Shown: positions 44,335 to 52,507 of the stretch, piece by piece
Numbering within the stretch: the stretch's first letter is position 1
Layout of the letters: the number at the start of each line of letters is the position of its first letter
Assembly: GCF_014132355.1 (NCBI RefSeq)
Contig: NZ_BLZO01000184.1
Span: 153,629 to 217,628 of the forward strand
Source: Okeania sp. KiyG1
GTDB lineage: Bacteria > Cyanobacteriota > Cyanobacteriia > Cyanobacteriales > Microcoleaceae
DNA length: 64,000 bases
Reading direction: 5' to 3'
Notes under the pieces: model-generated
What the model was told of the DNA's origin: nothing
Databases searched by the model: none
What the model saw: the letters and a program-made list of their open reading frames with translations, nothing else
Translations under genes and position numbers: made by a program

Positions 44335-44506
44335 TAACAAAGCCCGCCAATAAATAAAATTATCAAATTATCAAAACGTCTCAGCGTTAACCAACTCAAC
44401 CCGTTTGGGATAAGATTAGTTATATCAACTACCCAAAGTTGTTGGGATTTGGTAACAAGTAGTAGGATTTAATACATGGCACAATATAAGCAAGCACTGG
44501 TTAAGG
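44335..44506. other. Leader of sulfotransferase gene
   Basis: An upstream ATG at 44476 begins MAQYKQALVKD, which resembles the missing N-terminus of cytosolic-type sulfotransferases but is out of frame by one with the main ORF. A small indel near 44505 may have shortened the annotated start. Confidence 0.45.
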
Positions 44507-45355
44507 ATGGTAAAAAACCCAGAAGGTCTAATTGTCTTTCCTGCGTTCATTACCCAGAAGGAAATGGATGCGCTTAAGGATTTTAGAGTCGGCGATCGGG
44601 ATACATTTGTAGTAGCCTATCCTAAATCTGGTACGACATGGATGGAGCAAATTGTTCACTTGCTTGCTAGCAATGGAGAGCAAGGCGATAAAGTATTAAG
44701 TGAAGCAGTTCCTTGGCTAGAAGGTGCTGCAACTCGTTATGGAGGTTTGGATAATTTGATCGTAAATAGTGGCGATCGCCGTTATTTTCATAGTCATTTA
44801 CCCTTGTCTCTGATGCCAATGTTTGGAGAAACCAAGGCCAAATATATTTATGTTGCTCGCAATCCCAAGGACAATGCTGTCTCCTATTATTATCATGCTT
44901 GCAGCAAAATGGGATACGAGGGTAGTTGGAAGGAATTTTTTCAGCTATATGTTGAAGGCAAAGTTGCCTATGGCTTGATATTCGATCATGTTTGGGAGTG
45001 GTGGAAAGCTAGCCAAAATTCAGATAATGTGATGTTTGTCAAGTACGAAGATATGAAAAAGGATTTAGCTCAAGTAGTTACCGATGTTGCTAGCTTTATA
45101 GATATCCCCTTAACTTCGGATTTACTGGATGCTGTGGTTGCTGCAAGTAAATTTTCGGCAATGGCCATCAATCCGAAGGCTAATCTTGATTGGGTTCCCC
45201 AGCGAGAAGGTATTCCCAAACATATGCGAAAGGGAATAGTTGGAGATTGGAAAAACCATTTATCCTCAGAAGAGAATACGATCATTGATGCTCTATATCA
45301 ATCAAGAATGGTACAATCTGGTCTAGAGTTTGAATTTGAGTTAAGCAGAAGTTAG
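44507..45355 (+). CDS. Sulfotransferase domain protein (PAPS-dependent)
   Basis: 282 residues, cytosolic SULT fold. The 5'-phosphosulfate loop is VVAYPKSGTTWMEQIVHLLA (about 32-51). The 3'-phosphate-binding part is KYIYVARNPKDNAVSYYYHA with RKGIVGDWKNHLS near the end. A histidine in RYFHSHLPLSLM is at the usual catalytic-base position. It would transfer sulfate from PAPS to a hydroxyl or amine acceptor, in cyanobacteria often a natural product or glycolipid. The next gene downstream (30 bp) is a truncated oxygenase-like ORF, which suggests a former tailoring pair. Confidence 0.9.
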   Translation: MVKNPEGLIVFPAFITQKEMDALKDFRVGDRDTFVVAYPKSGTTWMEQIVHLLASNGEQGDKVLSEAVPWLEGAATRYGGLDNLIVNSGDRRYFHSHLPLSLMPMFGETKAKYIYVARNPKDNAVSYYYHACSKMGYEGSWKEFFQLYVEGKVAYGLIFDHVWEWWKASQNSDNVMFVKYEDMKKDLAQVVTDVASFIDIPLTSDLLDAVVAASKFSAMAINPKANLDWVPQREGIPKHMRKGIVGDWKNHLSSEENTIIDALYQSRMVQSGLEFEFELSRS

Positions 45356-45385
45356 AGTATTTTTCAATAGGAGCAAACTTTCAAT

Positions 45386-45720
45386 ATGTCTTTTCAACAG
45401 TTAGAATGCTGTGATTTTCTCACCACAGAGTCGTTAATGGCACTAATTAACAGTCAAGTTCTAGCAATTAAAGTTCCTAATTTTGTCGAATCACAACTCT
45501 GCGACCGATTGGCCAATTGGTATAAAACACATCGGAAGCAAGAAACATATACTACAGAGTATTATATTAACGGAATTCCAGTTCAAAAAAGATGTGGGTG
45601 TGATTAGAATCGGAACCCTTACTTAACTCTTGTTTATATAATTGGCGTTGGCGGAGCAAGTGCGGCAGCTATATCGCTACTTAGTATAACCTTGGACGGA
45701 AAAGATACGGTTAGGGGTTC
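45386..45720 (+). pseudogene. 2OG-oxygenase-like gene, truncated
   Basis: The first 73 codons (MSFQQLECCDFLTTESLMAL, INSQVLAIKVPNFVESQL, CDRLANWYKTHRK, ETYTTEYYINGIPVQK) resemble the N-terminal part of prolyl-hydroxylase-like 2OG oxygenases. After RCGCD a stop appears, and a neighbouring frame continues VIRIGTLT.. for a short way. The HxD..H core is absent. Resemblance was judged by eye only; it is a dead N-terminal fragment, adjacent to the sulfotransferase. Confidence 0.55.
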
Positions 45721-46098
45721 TATAAGCCCCTGTATCCATCAACGCCCTATCCCACATTTACTGAACATCCTTCAATGAACCCAAACATCAAGGAAAAGTT
45801 GCATCTCTCCCATTAACCGAGAGCTTCACCCAGATTTAGTATTATCCCCTGTCAAACTCCGCCACATAACATACGGTCTCAACCATCGCATCTGCTCCCT
45901 TGATAAGCAACAAGGAACAGATTTTTTCTGGCAACTTTTGCTAGCAGTTGATAGGCAACAAACAACAGACAAAAAGGAAGAGATTTTTTCAGATAATGAG
46001 CGGTACAAAAAAAGATTTTTCTGAGAAATTTTGCTTCCAGTTCCCAGAAAAGGTTTAATAAAATTACTGATTTTCTCGAAATATCTATTATCCTTTGA
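45721..46098. other. Unassigned, possible coding relic
   Basis: Plus-frame reading INRELHPDLVLSPVKLRHIT then YGLNHRICSLDKQQGTDFFW to a stop near 46022 has coding-like flavour but no start and no family. AGCAACAAGGAACAG and AGGCAACAAACAACAG are GGCAACA-like. ORFs on the minus strand overlap each other and were rejected. Confidence 0.35.
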
Positions 46099-46224
46099 TA
46101 TAGAATCCAGTTGAACATTTGTCATGGCCACGATAGGAAGGAATTTCCTAAACTCCTGAGATTACTTCCTTCCACGGAGTGTAAGTCGCAATGACTTGGA
46201 TATAGTAATTATCCTGATTTGATA
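46099..46224. mobile_element. MITE-A, copy 13
   Basis: TATAGAATCCAGTTGAAC at the left, TATCCTGATTTGATA at the right, TGA duplicated (46096-46098 and 46225-46227). Carries the last codons and stop of the sigma-factor fragment (46162-46795), so it ended that gene. Confidence 0.75.
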
Positions 46225-46795
46225 TGACTCCACCGAACTTTCGACACACCCATCTTTTTCTACCTCAACTACCTCGACACACCCTATTTCTGTTAATTCT
46301 GTAGCGGTTTCCAAAATCATCTGACCAACTAGCTCTCTTGACTCGACTGAGCTATCAACACACTCTTGTTTTTCTGCCTCTACTACCCGATCGCCCTCTT
46401 TTTCAACCGATACCGTCGCCATTTCATGAATTTTCTGACCGACATTATCCCTTGCCACAGAACTATCCACAGACTCAGCTTGTTCGGCTTCTACTACCTC
46501 AGGTTGTGATGGGGGGATGGGGAGATGGGGAGATGGGGAGACAGTCGCCGTAATCTGATCTTCCGACTCGATTCTCTGCTGATTTTTCCCATTTTCCTTT
46601 AAGGTAGACGACTTCCGACTCGCCCTCGCCGTAACACTCACTTTCTCTTGGGTCTCTAGAAAATAGCTGCTCAACTTCTCTTTGAGCTGTTTCCTCGCCC
46701 GAGATATTCGCCTGGACACATTTTCGTAGGTTATCCCTTGGCGTTGGGCAATTTCTGTATGGGTTAGCTCTTGGTAAAAATGTAAAATAGGCGAA
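46162..46795 (-). pseudogene. Sigma-factor gene fragment (region 4 and tail)
   Basis: Begins at about 46795, without start, with LHFYQELTHTEIAQRQGITY, ENVSRRISRARKQLKEKLSS, YF: identical at this level to region 4 of the sigma gene at 48569-50026. A Glu-rich tail follows with three repeats containing VVEAEKQECVDSSVES and VGQMILETATELTE. Its final residues YQIRIITISKSLRL come from a MITE-A. Region 2 is absent; upstream, at about 46795, sequence identity to the sigma gene stops and unrelated plus-strand coding sequence begins. A rearranged, inactive copy. Confidence 0.85.
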
Positions 46796-46941
46796 GGTGA
46801 CTCAGCTTTATGAGCAGGGTGCGGATGTTTGCCGCATTGAGTCTTTCCTTCGCCATTGGTGGAGTTGGGTTAGAGCTGGGGTCTTTGCTTCCCTAAACAG
46901 CGATCAAATTGATAAATCAGATCAGCGTTGGTGGTCATCTA
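46796..46941 (+). pseudogene. C-terminal fragment of unknown protein
   Basis: The plus frame reads VTQLYEQGADVCRIESFLRH, then WWSWVRAGVFASLNSDQ, IDKSDQRWWSSKL, stop. No start; joined at 46795 to the sigma fragment. No family recognised. Marks a recombination breakpoint. Confidence 0.4.
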
Positions 46942-47105
46942 AGTTGTAACACACAGACCCCGGTAGGACGATTGGCCTCTCTGCCAAAGAACGCTAGCTT
47001 TGGACACGGGACCTATACCTTTTTTGGTATGACGGATGCAGCAACAGGCCTCCGCCGCAACGCGATATGATATTCGCGCTCGCACACCGCCACCGACCCA
47101 TAAGC
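46942..47105. other. Intergenic, nothing recognised
   Basis: GC-richer than the rest of the window (e.g. GACCCCGGTAGGACGATTGG, CCTCCGCCGCAACGC). No gene, no known repeat. Confidence 0.4.
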
Positions 47106-47609
47106 CTAACTCTGCAGGTTGATCACTGGGATTTTCAGCGCTTTTTCTTGTTCATATGCCTCTTGATAACTGATCTTGTAGGTAGGTATCACCGCTAGGT
47201 CAACATCATAACGGTTGGGTGGCTCATAGGCGGCATCAACGTCACGTAGGTACTGGATTTCCATGTAGAACGTTTTCCGCACATTTCTATTCGGAGCAAT
47301 CGTCCCATGCGAAATAAGCACCCGATCATCAAATTGGCCAGTAGATATCCTGGATATCGCCGGATGAACGTACCGCACCGAGTCGTCTGAGTAATCATTG
47401 TGATCATCAACAAATATTCCCGCTGTGACATCAGATAAGCTAACCCTGCCAATATTATATATTGTGTAAGTTAACTTCGCCACCATCTTCTTTCCTTTAC
47501 GGTCCAGAAAGATTTGCGATGGGTATTCGAGTTTTACACGAATGTGGTCGTCGAAATCCTTAACAGAACTTGTCATTGCGCCGGTAGACGTGATGATATT
47601 GATTGACAT
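47106..47609 (-). CDS. Hypothetical protein, beta-rich
   Basis: 167 residues, not recognised. Reads as alternating beta strands with Asp/Asn-rich loops: KDFDDHIRVKLEYPSQIFLD, KMVAKLTYTIYNIGRVSLSD, VTAGIFVDDHNDYSDDSVRY, GTIAPNRNVRKTFYMEIQYL, VDLAVIPTYKISYQEAYEQE. The LxYTIxNxGxVSLSDV..GIFVDD pattern resembles immunoglobulin-like CARDB folds. No signal peptide. Base composition is GC-richer than the neighbours outside 46.2-52.4 kb, so it may have been acquired. Starts at ATG 47609. Confidence 0.6.
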   Translation of the reverse strand: MSINIITSTGAMTSSVKDFDDHIRVKLEYPSQIFLDRKGKKMVAKLTYTIYNIGRVSLSDVTAGIFVDDHNDYSDDSVRYVHPAISRISTGQFDDRVLISHGTIAPNRNVRKTFYMEIQYLRDVDAAYEPPNRYDVDLAVIPTYKISYQEAYEQEKALKIPVINLQS

Positions 47610-48568
47610 TTTGCGAACTTTGAATACTACATATATCAGACGGCTGTTCGGGGAATTTATGACAAATTTGCTTCTTCTCGCCGACTATAATAGTATTTTT
47701 CGCTCATTACCCGGCTTAGTCATATGGAACGATAACCTGGTAAAGCATGCACGCTTTGGGAAGTCCCCATGACTAGAATGCTGAACCAAATTTCAATCTG
47801 ATAGAGCCAAGAATATGTTTGCGCACGTAGTGAAACACAATTGGGAAAAGGGATGAGCTAATAGAATAGCGTACTGTTTATACCAGCACAGATGATGCCT
47901 CTTTCTCAATAACCATACATTCCTCATAAACGCTCGTTACCCTCTTACTGAGCTACGAAACGAACTAAGGATTCGGATTATTGACTTTCTCCTGAAACTG
48001 TTCCTCAAACGGGGGTTAACCAGTAGCGAATCTTGTGAGGTAAAAATTGCACTTCTAAATACAAAGAACTAACCTGTAGTGGCTATATCCTATAGACAAA
48101 ACTCCGTCATACCTAATCCCGTGGTAGCTCACCAGCTGTCCAATTGCTAATGGGACGCTCTCTCTCAGCCGGTTTCTCACAAGCGCTCCCAAACAGTAGG
48201 ATGACTAGCTATGCACTAAAAGTCAATGGCGCATCACTGCGCACCACTTCCGGCAACCGTTTCTCCGTCCCTTCCTCCCGCTCAGAAGTTTCTCACCAAC
48301 GCTCTCGCCTTGTGCGTGCCATACAATGGCTAATGTATAATTCACCTGACAATTTGACGATGATTCTTCCCCTCACTTGCAAGCTGGAAAAATTTCCGCT
48401 CACAGAAATATTTGCTGTGGGGTGGTGTGGCGGTTAACTAGCTGTTTGAGTTTACAGCGTTCCACCTCATAGAGTTGTACTACAACTGGGTCTTACCTAG
48501 GCAAAATGTACTTAATCACCATCGAGTCTTGAACAGAGAAACAACTGCGTTAACGCTAGTGTTCCCTG
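47610..48568. other. 0.96-kb gene-free stretch in the island
   Basis: No MITE, R1 or heptad seen. The ORF at 48144-48437 reads implausibly (many Ser/Arg, no motif) and ORF 47542-47772 is antisense to the hypothetical gene. The sequence between 47780 and 48130 has no open frame of note. May be degraded coding DNA. Confidence 0.45.
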
Positions 48569-50026
48569 TTAATAATGGTAGGCTAATTTGCGCCCGCCTG
48601 TACTCAGTAGCTTGAATAGCAAAGCCTTCAAGTTATCGATTGGCCCCGCGAAGTTTCTCACGCTATCCCTTGCCTTGAGCATTGCCTGAGACATTGTTTC
48701 AACGGGAAAGCCAACCAGCGAATTAAAGGAGCAAGGGTTTGATTCCCCCGCTTCCACAAGAGAGGTGCTTGTATACTGTTGGGGTAGAATCAACATAATA
48801 CTCATACCCGCCTCCTGGCCTCTCCTTTCTTCTTTTCTTTTTGCCGTTTTTATAAAAACACAATCCGCAAAAAATAGGTAGTCAATAAGAGAAGCGAATC
48901 GGCGTTCCGCAGTCGGTTGTTCCTGATAGGCAAAGTACTCTTCCTCTGCTCTTAATTGTTGAGAATCAAGGATATTGGTTGCTAATATAAAACGACCAGC
49001 CGGTTTGTTTTCTGTATCATAAAACGAGGTATTCTCTACCAGGGTTAATTCTTGTTTATAGACATTATCCCAAGACTCCACTGAACTATCCACACACTCA
49101 GGTTTTTTCACCTCTTCATACCCAGTTGCATTCAGAGGTAGCGCATTCATTTTGGACCCGTCCCCGTGTCTTTGCGTCTCCAGGTCTGTCTCAACATCAT
49201 TCTTTGAAAGCAACTGCGTATCAAATGATGGGGAGACAGTGACTGTCTCCAACCCAATATTTTCTTGCGACTCTATTGTCTGTTGCTTTTCCTCATTTTC
49301 CCATGAGGTAGATGACATCTGAGGATCCCTTGCTGTTACACTTATATCATGTCGGCATAATTGCCCATTTGAAAAACTTCCCTGCGTCCCCGCGTCCCCG
49401 CGTCCCCGCATCAGTCCTAACTGGCAGTCTTCAACCTGACATGATTTTACTTTCTCCCCCGTCCCTCGAAAATAGCTACTCAACTTCTCTTTGAGCTGTT
49501 TCCTCGCCCGAGATATTCGCCTGGACACATTTTCGTAGGTTATCCCTTGGCGTTGGGCAATTTCTGTATGGGTCAGTTCTTGGTAAAAATGTAGAATAAA
49601 AGTTTCCCTCAAGGTTTTTGGTAAGTTAGCGATCGCCTGTCGTATCTCAGTGGACTTTTCCTCTCTCTCCAGACAACTCTCTGGCGTCGCAATCGTTGAG
49701 CCGATACCAATATCTTCAGTATCCCCCACCCATTCTATACTTTCTACACCCACAGCCCCTCGAGAACGTTGTCTGATGATATCAATACAGAGGTTGCTAG
49801 TCAGTTTGAATAGCCAAGCCTTCAAGTTATCGATTTTTCCAGCATATTTCTGTATCTTTTCCCAAGCCTTGAGCATTGCCTGAGACAAAGCATCTTCGGC
49901 ATCCGTTGGGTTAGAGTTCATAAATTTGAGACAACACCGATAAAGCTGGTCCTGATATTCAGTCCATTGTTGCCAAAACATAGATGTGAGCTCGGAGTTG
50001 CCTTGTTCTGTTAAAGCACAGTCCAT
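48569..50026 (-). CDS. Sigma-70 family (group 4-like) sigma factor with long tail
   Basis: 485 residues. Region 2: TDAEDALSQAMLKAWEKIQK, then YAGKIDNLKAWLFKLTSNLC, IDIIRQRSRG (about 41-91). Region 4: LPKTLRETFILHFYQELTHT, EIAQRQGITYENVSRRISRA, RKQLKEKLSS (about 133-182). No region 3, as in ECF-type factors. The 300-residue tail is low-complexity with VKKPECVDSSVESWDNV. Its last 45 residues, TMSQAMLKARDSVRNFAGPI DNLKALL, repeat region 2, so a second sigma fragment is fused in frame (about 48600-48700). Upstream, 50067-50293 is near-identical to 51536-51769 before the next gene. Confidence 0.88.
   Translation of the reverse strand: MDCALTEQGNSELTSMFWQQWTEYQDQLYRCCLKFMNSNPTDAEDALSQAMLKAWEKIQKYAGKIDNLKAWLFKLTSNLCIDIIRQRSRGAVGVESIEWVGDTEDIGIGSTIATPESCLEREEKSTEIRQAIANLPKTLRETFILHFYQELTHTEIAQRQGITYENVSRRISRARKQLKEKLSSYFRGTGEKVKSCQVEDCQLGLMRGRGDAGTQGSFSNGQLCRHDISVTARDPQMSSTSWENEEKQQTIESQENIGLETVTVSPSFDTQLLSKNDVETDLETQRHGDGSKMNALPLNATGYEEVKKPECVDSSVESWDNVYKQELTLVENTSFYDTENKPAGRFILATNILDSQQLRAEEEYFAYQEQPTAERRFASLIDYLFFADCVFIKTAKRKEERRGQEAGMSIMLILPQQYTSTSLVEAGESNPCSFNSLVGFPVETMSQAMLKARDSVRNFAGPIDNLKALLFKLLSTGGRKLAYHY
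48590..48700 (-). repeat. Second partial copy of sigma region 2, fused at the 3' end
   Basis: CAAGCCTTCAAGTTATCGAT / GCCTTGAGCATTGCCTGAGA blocks occur at 48611-48692 and 49809-49887 in the same orientation. Internal duplication of about 90 bp that became the C-terminus of the same reading frame. Confidence 0.8.
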
Positions 50027-50066
50027 TATTTGTTCCCTGGATATTGCTTACTATCGACTAATGACG

Positions 50067-50293
50067 TAAGGATAACTACTTCTTTGACCTATAAAACCCT
50101 ATATAATTTGGCTGGTTTTCCTATGAGGTTCTACTGGTTATTGCTGATGACCTCTTGCGCCAGAAGTTCGGAAGGCACTGTGGGAGGCAAAACTATTGCT
50201 GTGACTCAATTTGAGAGGGGTGGGAACGGCTTAAATTAACAGGGTAACTGCCATGCCTCCATAAGTCTAATTATTTGTCAACCCTATAAAACT
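50067..50293 (-). promoter_or_regulatory. Duplicated upstream region, sigma-gene copy
   Basis: About 227 bp, roughly 80% identical to 51536-51769. Near the gene: TTTGACCTATAAAACCCTAT then ATAATTTGGCT; far end: GTCAACCCTATAAAAC. It ends 40 bp before the sigma ATG. The placement in front of two genes of the same orientation suggests a common promoter and operator, perhaps read by the sigma factor itself (inference). Confidence 0.65.
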
Positions 50294-50588
50294 AATAACC
50301 CAAGCTGTGGGTTATGTGGAGTTCATTATTTACTGGAGTTTAGACTATGACTTTCATAGCCGAGTCTTCTTTTTGGGCTGAGAGTTAATGAGTTTGGCTA
50401 AGGTTTATCTTCTTTGTTAGGAGTTTGGTCATTTCTCTTTTTACAACCATTATTATTATTGATTTTTCAAGAATCAAATTGATAGTTTAGCACACTAAGT
50501 ACGGAAGACCCAGGTTTATCAAGTACAATCCCCTTATGGAAGCTTTCCATGAGGGGATTATACGACGCAATTTTCTGTGAGCAATTAA
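50294..50588. other. 3' region of the secreted-protein gene
   Basis: Contains the 50527-50559 hairpin; the rest is plain AT-rich sequence with no gene. Confidence 0.5.
50527..50559 (-). terminator. Hairpin after secreted-protein gene
   Basis: AATCCCCTTATGGAA and TTCCATGAGGGGATT arms, about 15 bp with one G-U pair, loop of two to four bases, 30 bp after the stop codon at 50589. No T-run follows, so it is a hairpin or weak terminator. Confidence 0.5.
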
Positions 50589-51512
50589 CTAGCGACTTAG
50601 ATTAAAAACATTTAGCTTAGAAATCTCAGACTCGAGTTTTTCAACTCGCTTTTCTAAATCTTTAATTTTGCTTGTTGGGTTAGTTGAGATTCCTTTATCT
50701 TGGTATCCTGTCCAAGAGATAGGAAGTCCCTTACACTCTCCAAGGTACCCAATTTGAGAAGGATCAACTACTTTAAAGTCAAAAGTATGACCATATTCAG
50801 GATCCAACTCCTCTCCTTTCTCCCAGCAGATATCGCTTTCGCCGATAGTCTGTGTTATCTCGAAATCTACTATTACATCGCCATCTGGACTATTACTAGG
50901 TGTGAAATAACCAACTATGTGGGCGAATGCTCCGGTTGGGGGGTATGGGTGATATATATCAGCTTCAAGTTTCTTCCCCTCATCAATATCTTGTTGTAGT
51001 AGACTTCCTACTATCTGATATCCTTCACCAACACAGGCTACAATTGGCTCTCCGTTTGGGTCGTCAACATCACGAACTTTAATTGAGAGACAATCTGTAC
51101 TTTCATCTGCTTGCTCATTAAGAAGGCGAACACTCAGTAACTGTTTTGCCTCCATAGGCTCAACGTGCATGAAATAAGACTTATACCCCTCTAGCTGGTC
51201 AACAAAATCTGGTTGGTTAAAGTCCCAGGTGAGATCGGGATATTTATATTCTATTGGCAGTGGTGGAGTAGTGTACCATATCCATACTTGAGACTTTTTG
51301 CCTACTTCGGCGGATTTGAATTTTGTGGAGTCTATTATATACGACGCATAAGGATCCATATCCTCATAGTACGTTGATGAACCACCAAAATTGACATCTT
51401 CGTAAAACACTGCTCCTGTCTCAAGCTCATCAGCAAATACGTTGTGGGGAAAAACAGTTATTCCCAAGAAACAGAAAAACAAGACAAGTAATAAGCTACA
51501 GATTTTTTTCAT
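50589..51512 (-). CDS. Secreted protein, crystallin-like start and coiled-coil end
   Basis: 307 residues from ATG 51512 (MKKICSLLLVLFFCFLGITV; signal peptide to about residue 26, FADELETG). A beta/gamma-crystallin-like Greek-key segment, TGAVFYEDVNFGGSSTYYED, follows directly. The middle part (60-275) is beta-rich and acidic with four Cys, including TDCLSIKVRDVDD and VACVGEGY. The end is a short leucine zipper, SKIKDLEKRVEKLESEISKL. Not assignable to a family. Its upstream region is the duplicate of that before the sigma gene. It probably acts outside the membrane and may oligomerise through the zipper. Confidence 0.7.
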   Translation of the reverse strand: MKKICSLLLVLFFCFLGITVFPHNVFADELETGAVFYEDVNFGGSSTYYEDMDPYASYIIDSTKFKSAEVGKKSQVWIWYTTPPLPIEYKYPDLTWDFNQPDFVDQLEGYKSYFMHVEPMEAKQLLSVRLLNEQADESTDCLSIKVRDVDDPNGEPIVACVGEGYQIVGSLLQQDIDEGKKLEADIYHPYPPTGAFAHIVGYFTPSNSPDGDVIVDFEITQTIGESDICWEKGEELDPEYGHTFDFKVVDPSQIGYLGECKGLPISWTGYQDKGISTNPTSKIKDLEKRVEKLESEISKLNVFNLSR

Positions 51513-51535
51513 TACTACAAACTCAATCAACAATC

Positions 51536-51769
51536 TAAGGATAGCTTTTATTTGACCTATAAAACCCTATATAATTTGGCTTGTTTTCCTATGAGGTTCC
51601 ACTGGCTATTATCTCGGAGCTCTTGTGTCAGAAGCAAAGGAAGGAACTGTGGGAAGCAAAATTATGTGACTCAATTTGAGAGGAGTGAGAACGCCTTAAC
51701 TTAACAGGTCAACTGCTATATCTGCATAAGTATAATTATTAGTCAACCCTATAAAACCTATATAATTGG
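51536..51769 (-). promoter_or_regulatory. Duplicated upstream region, secreted-gene copy
   Basis: Same as 50067-50293: TAAGGAT, TTTGACCTATAAAACCCTAT, CCTATGAGGTTC, ACTGTGGGA..GCAAAA, TGTGACTCAATTTGAGAGG, GTCAACCCTATAAAACCTAT. Ends 24 bp before the ATG at 51512. CCTATAAAAC occurs at both borders, giving a pair of direct repeats ~195 bp apart. Confidence 0.65.
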
Positions 51770-52036
51770 TACTCAGTTTTCTTCGATTCGAGGTGTTCGC
51801 TGTCAGTCAATCCGTGAATACCTCTTATCTGTCTTTGCCTATACTCACCAATTTGAAATGAGTGAAAGCCTTATTCTCTCGTTACCCTCTAAACAGTTAC
51901 CTTTTGTTTGTCAAAAATTGCGCTGTGAGATCGTCTTATAAATAGAGCTACAGAGGACAGAACATCAAATTTTGTCCAAAGTCCAATAACAAGGGATGTC
52001 TAAACAACCCATAAGCAATCTAAAAGGAGAATTACG
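51770..52036. other. Leader of the 113-aa gene
   Basis: Ordinary sequence with AAAAGGAGAATTACG (52022-52036) as a strong Shine-Dalgarno before ATG 52037. No other element seen. Confidence 0.5.
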
Positions 52037-52378
52037 ATGATGATCAAATACCAAAACAAATGCATCCTGAGTGTTAAGAAAGCCGACAATTTGATGAATG
52101 TCTACCTCAATGCCGACTCCGGGGAAGCTAACGGGACACTCTTCGGCTACTCTACTAACGGACTAGGCGCAGCACCTCCAAATGCCACGGTAGATCTCGT
52201 CCCTGCGCTGCAAGGTGTTGGAGGATCTGGCAAACTTTCAATCATCGGTGCCAACTTTAGTGGCGGTGGATCAATGGAAGTAGAGATCGTAACCGACGGC
52301 ACTTCGCATCAGGTCGTTAATGAAAATTTAGGTGTGTTTACTTCCAAGATGTGGAGCGTAGATATCCAAAAGAACTGA
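52037..52378 (+). CDS. Small hypothetical protein with strong RBS
   Basis: 113 residues, MMIKYQNKCILSVKKADNLM, NVYLNADSGEANGTLFGYST, NGLGAAPPNATVDLVPALQG, VGGSGKLSIIGANFSGGGSM, EVEIVTDGTSHQVVNENLGV, FTSKMWSVDIQKN. It looks like a single beta-sandwich domain with Gly-rich loops; no signal peptide, no Cys-rich motif. No family recognised. A strong Shine-Dalgarno (AAGGAG, 8 bases before ATG) and composition like the neighbouring island genes make it a likely real, well-expressed gene. It diverges from the secreted-protein gene, with about 520 bp between them. Confidence 0.6.
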   Translation: MMIKYQNKCILSVKKADNLMNVYLNADSGEANGTLFGYSTNGLGAAPPNATVDLVPALQGVGGSGKLSIIGANFSGGGSMEVEIVTDGTSHQVVNENLGVFTSKMWSVDIQKN

Positions 52379-52507
52379 TCTGGTCAGTAAAGCTGTAAGC
52401 TTCTCTGCTGATATTTCGTTGCCGTCGTCACGATAAACCCGGTTTCTAGAGAATACTTGACCGGCTCTCTAGTCTACGGCAACAGCATAGCTGAACTGCC
52501 TTCTGCC
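52379..52507. other. Spacer, nothing recognised
   Basis: Convergent gene ends only. Confidence 0.4.

Noticed and set aside
45826-46131. Two overlapping minus-strand ORFs with Ser/Phe-rich products
   Set aside because: Composition of GGCAACA-like repeats and AT-rich DNA; neither has a recognisable domain.
48144-48437. 97-codon plus-strand ORF
   Set aside because: Sequence reads as random (Ser/Arg-rich, no hydrophobic pattern), no Shine-Dalgarno; kept only as part of the unassigned stretch.
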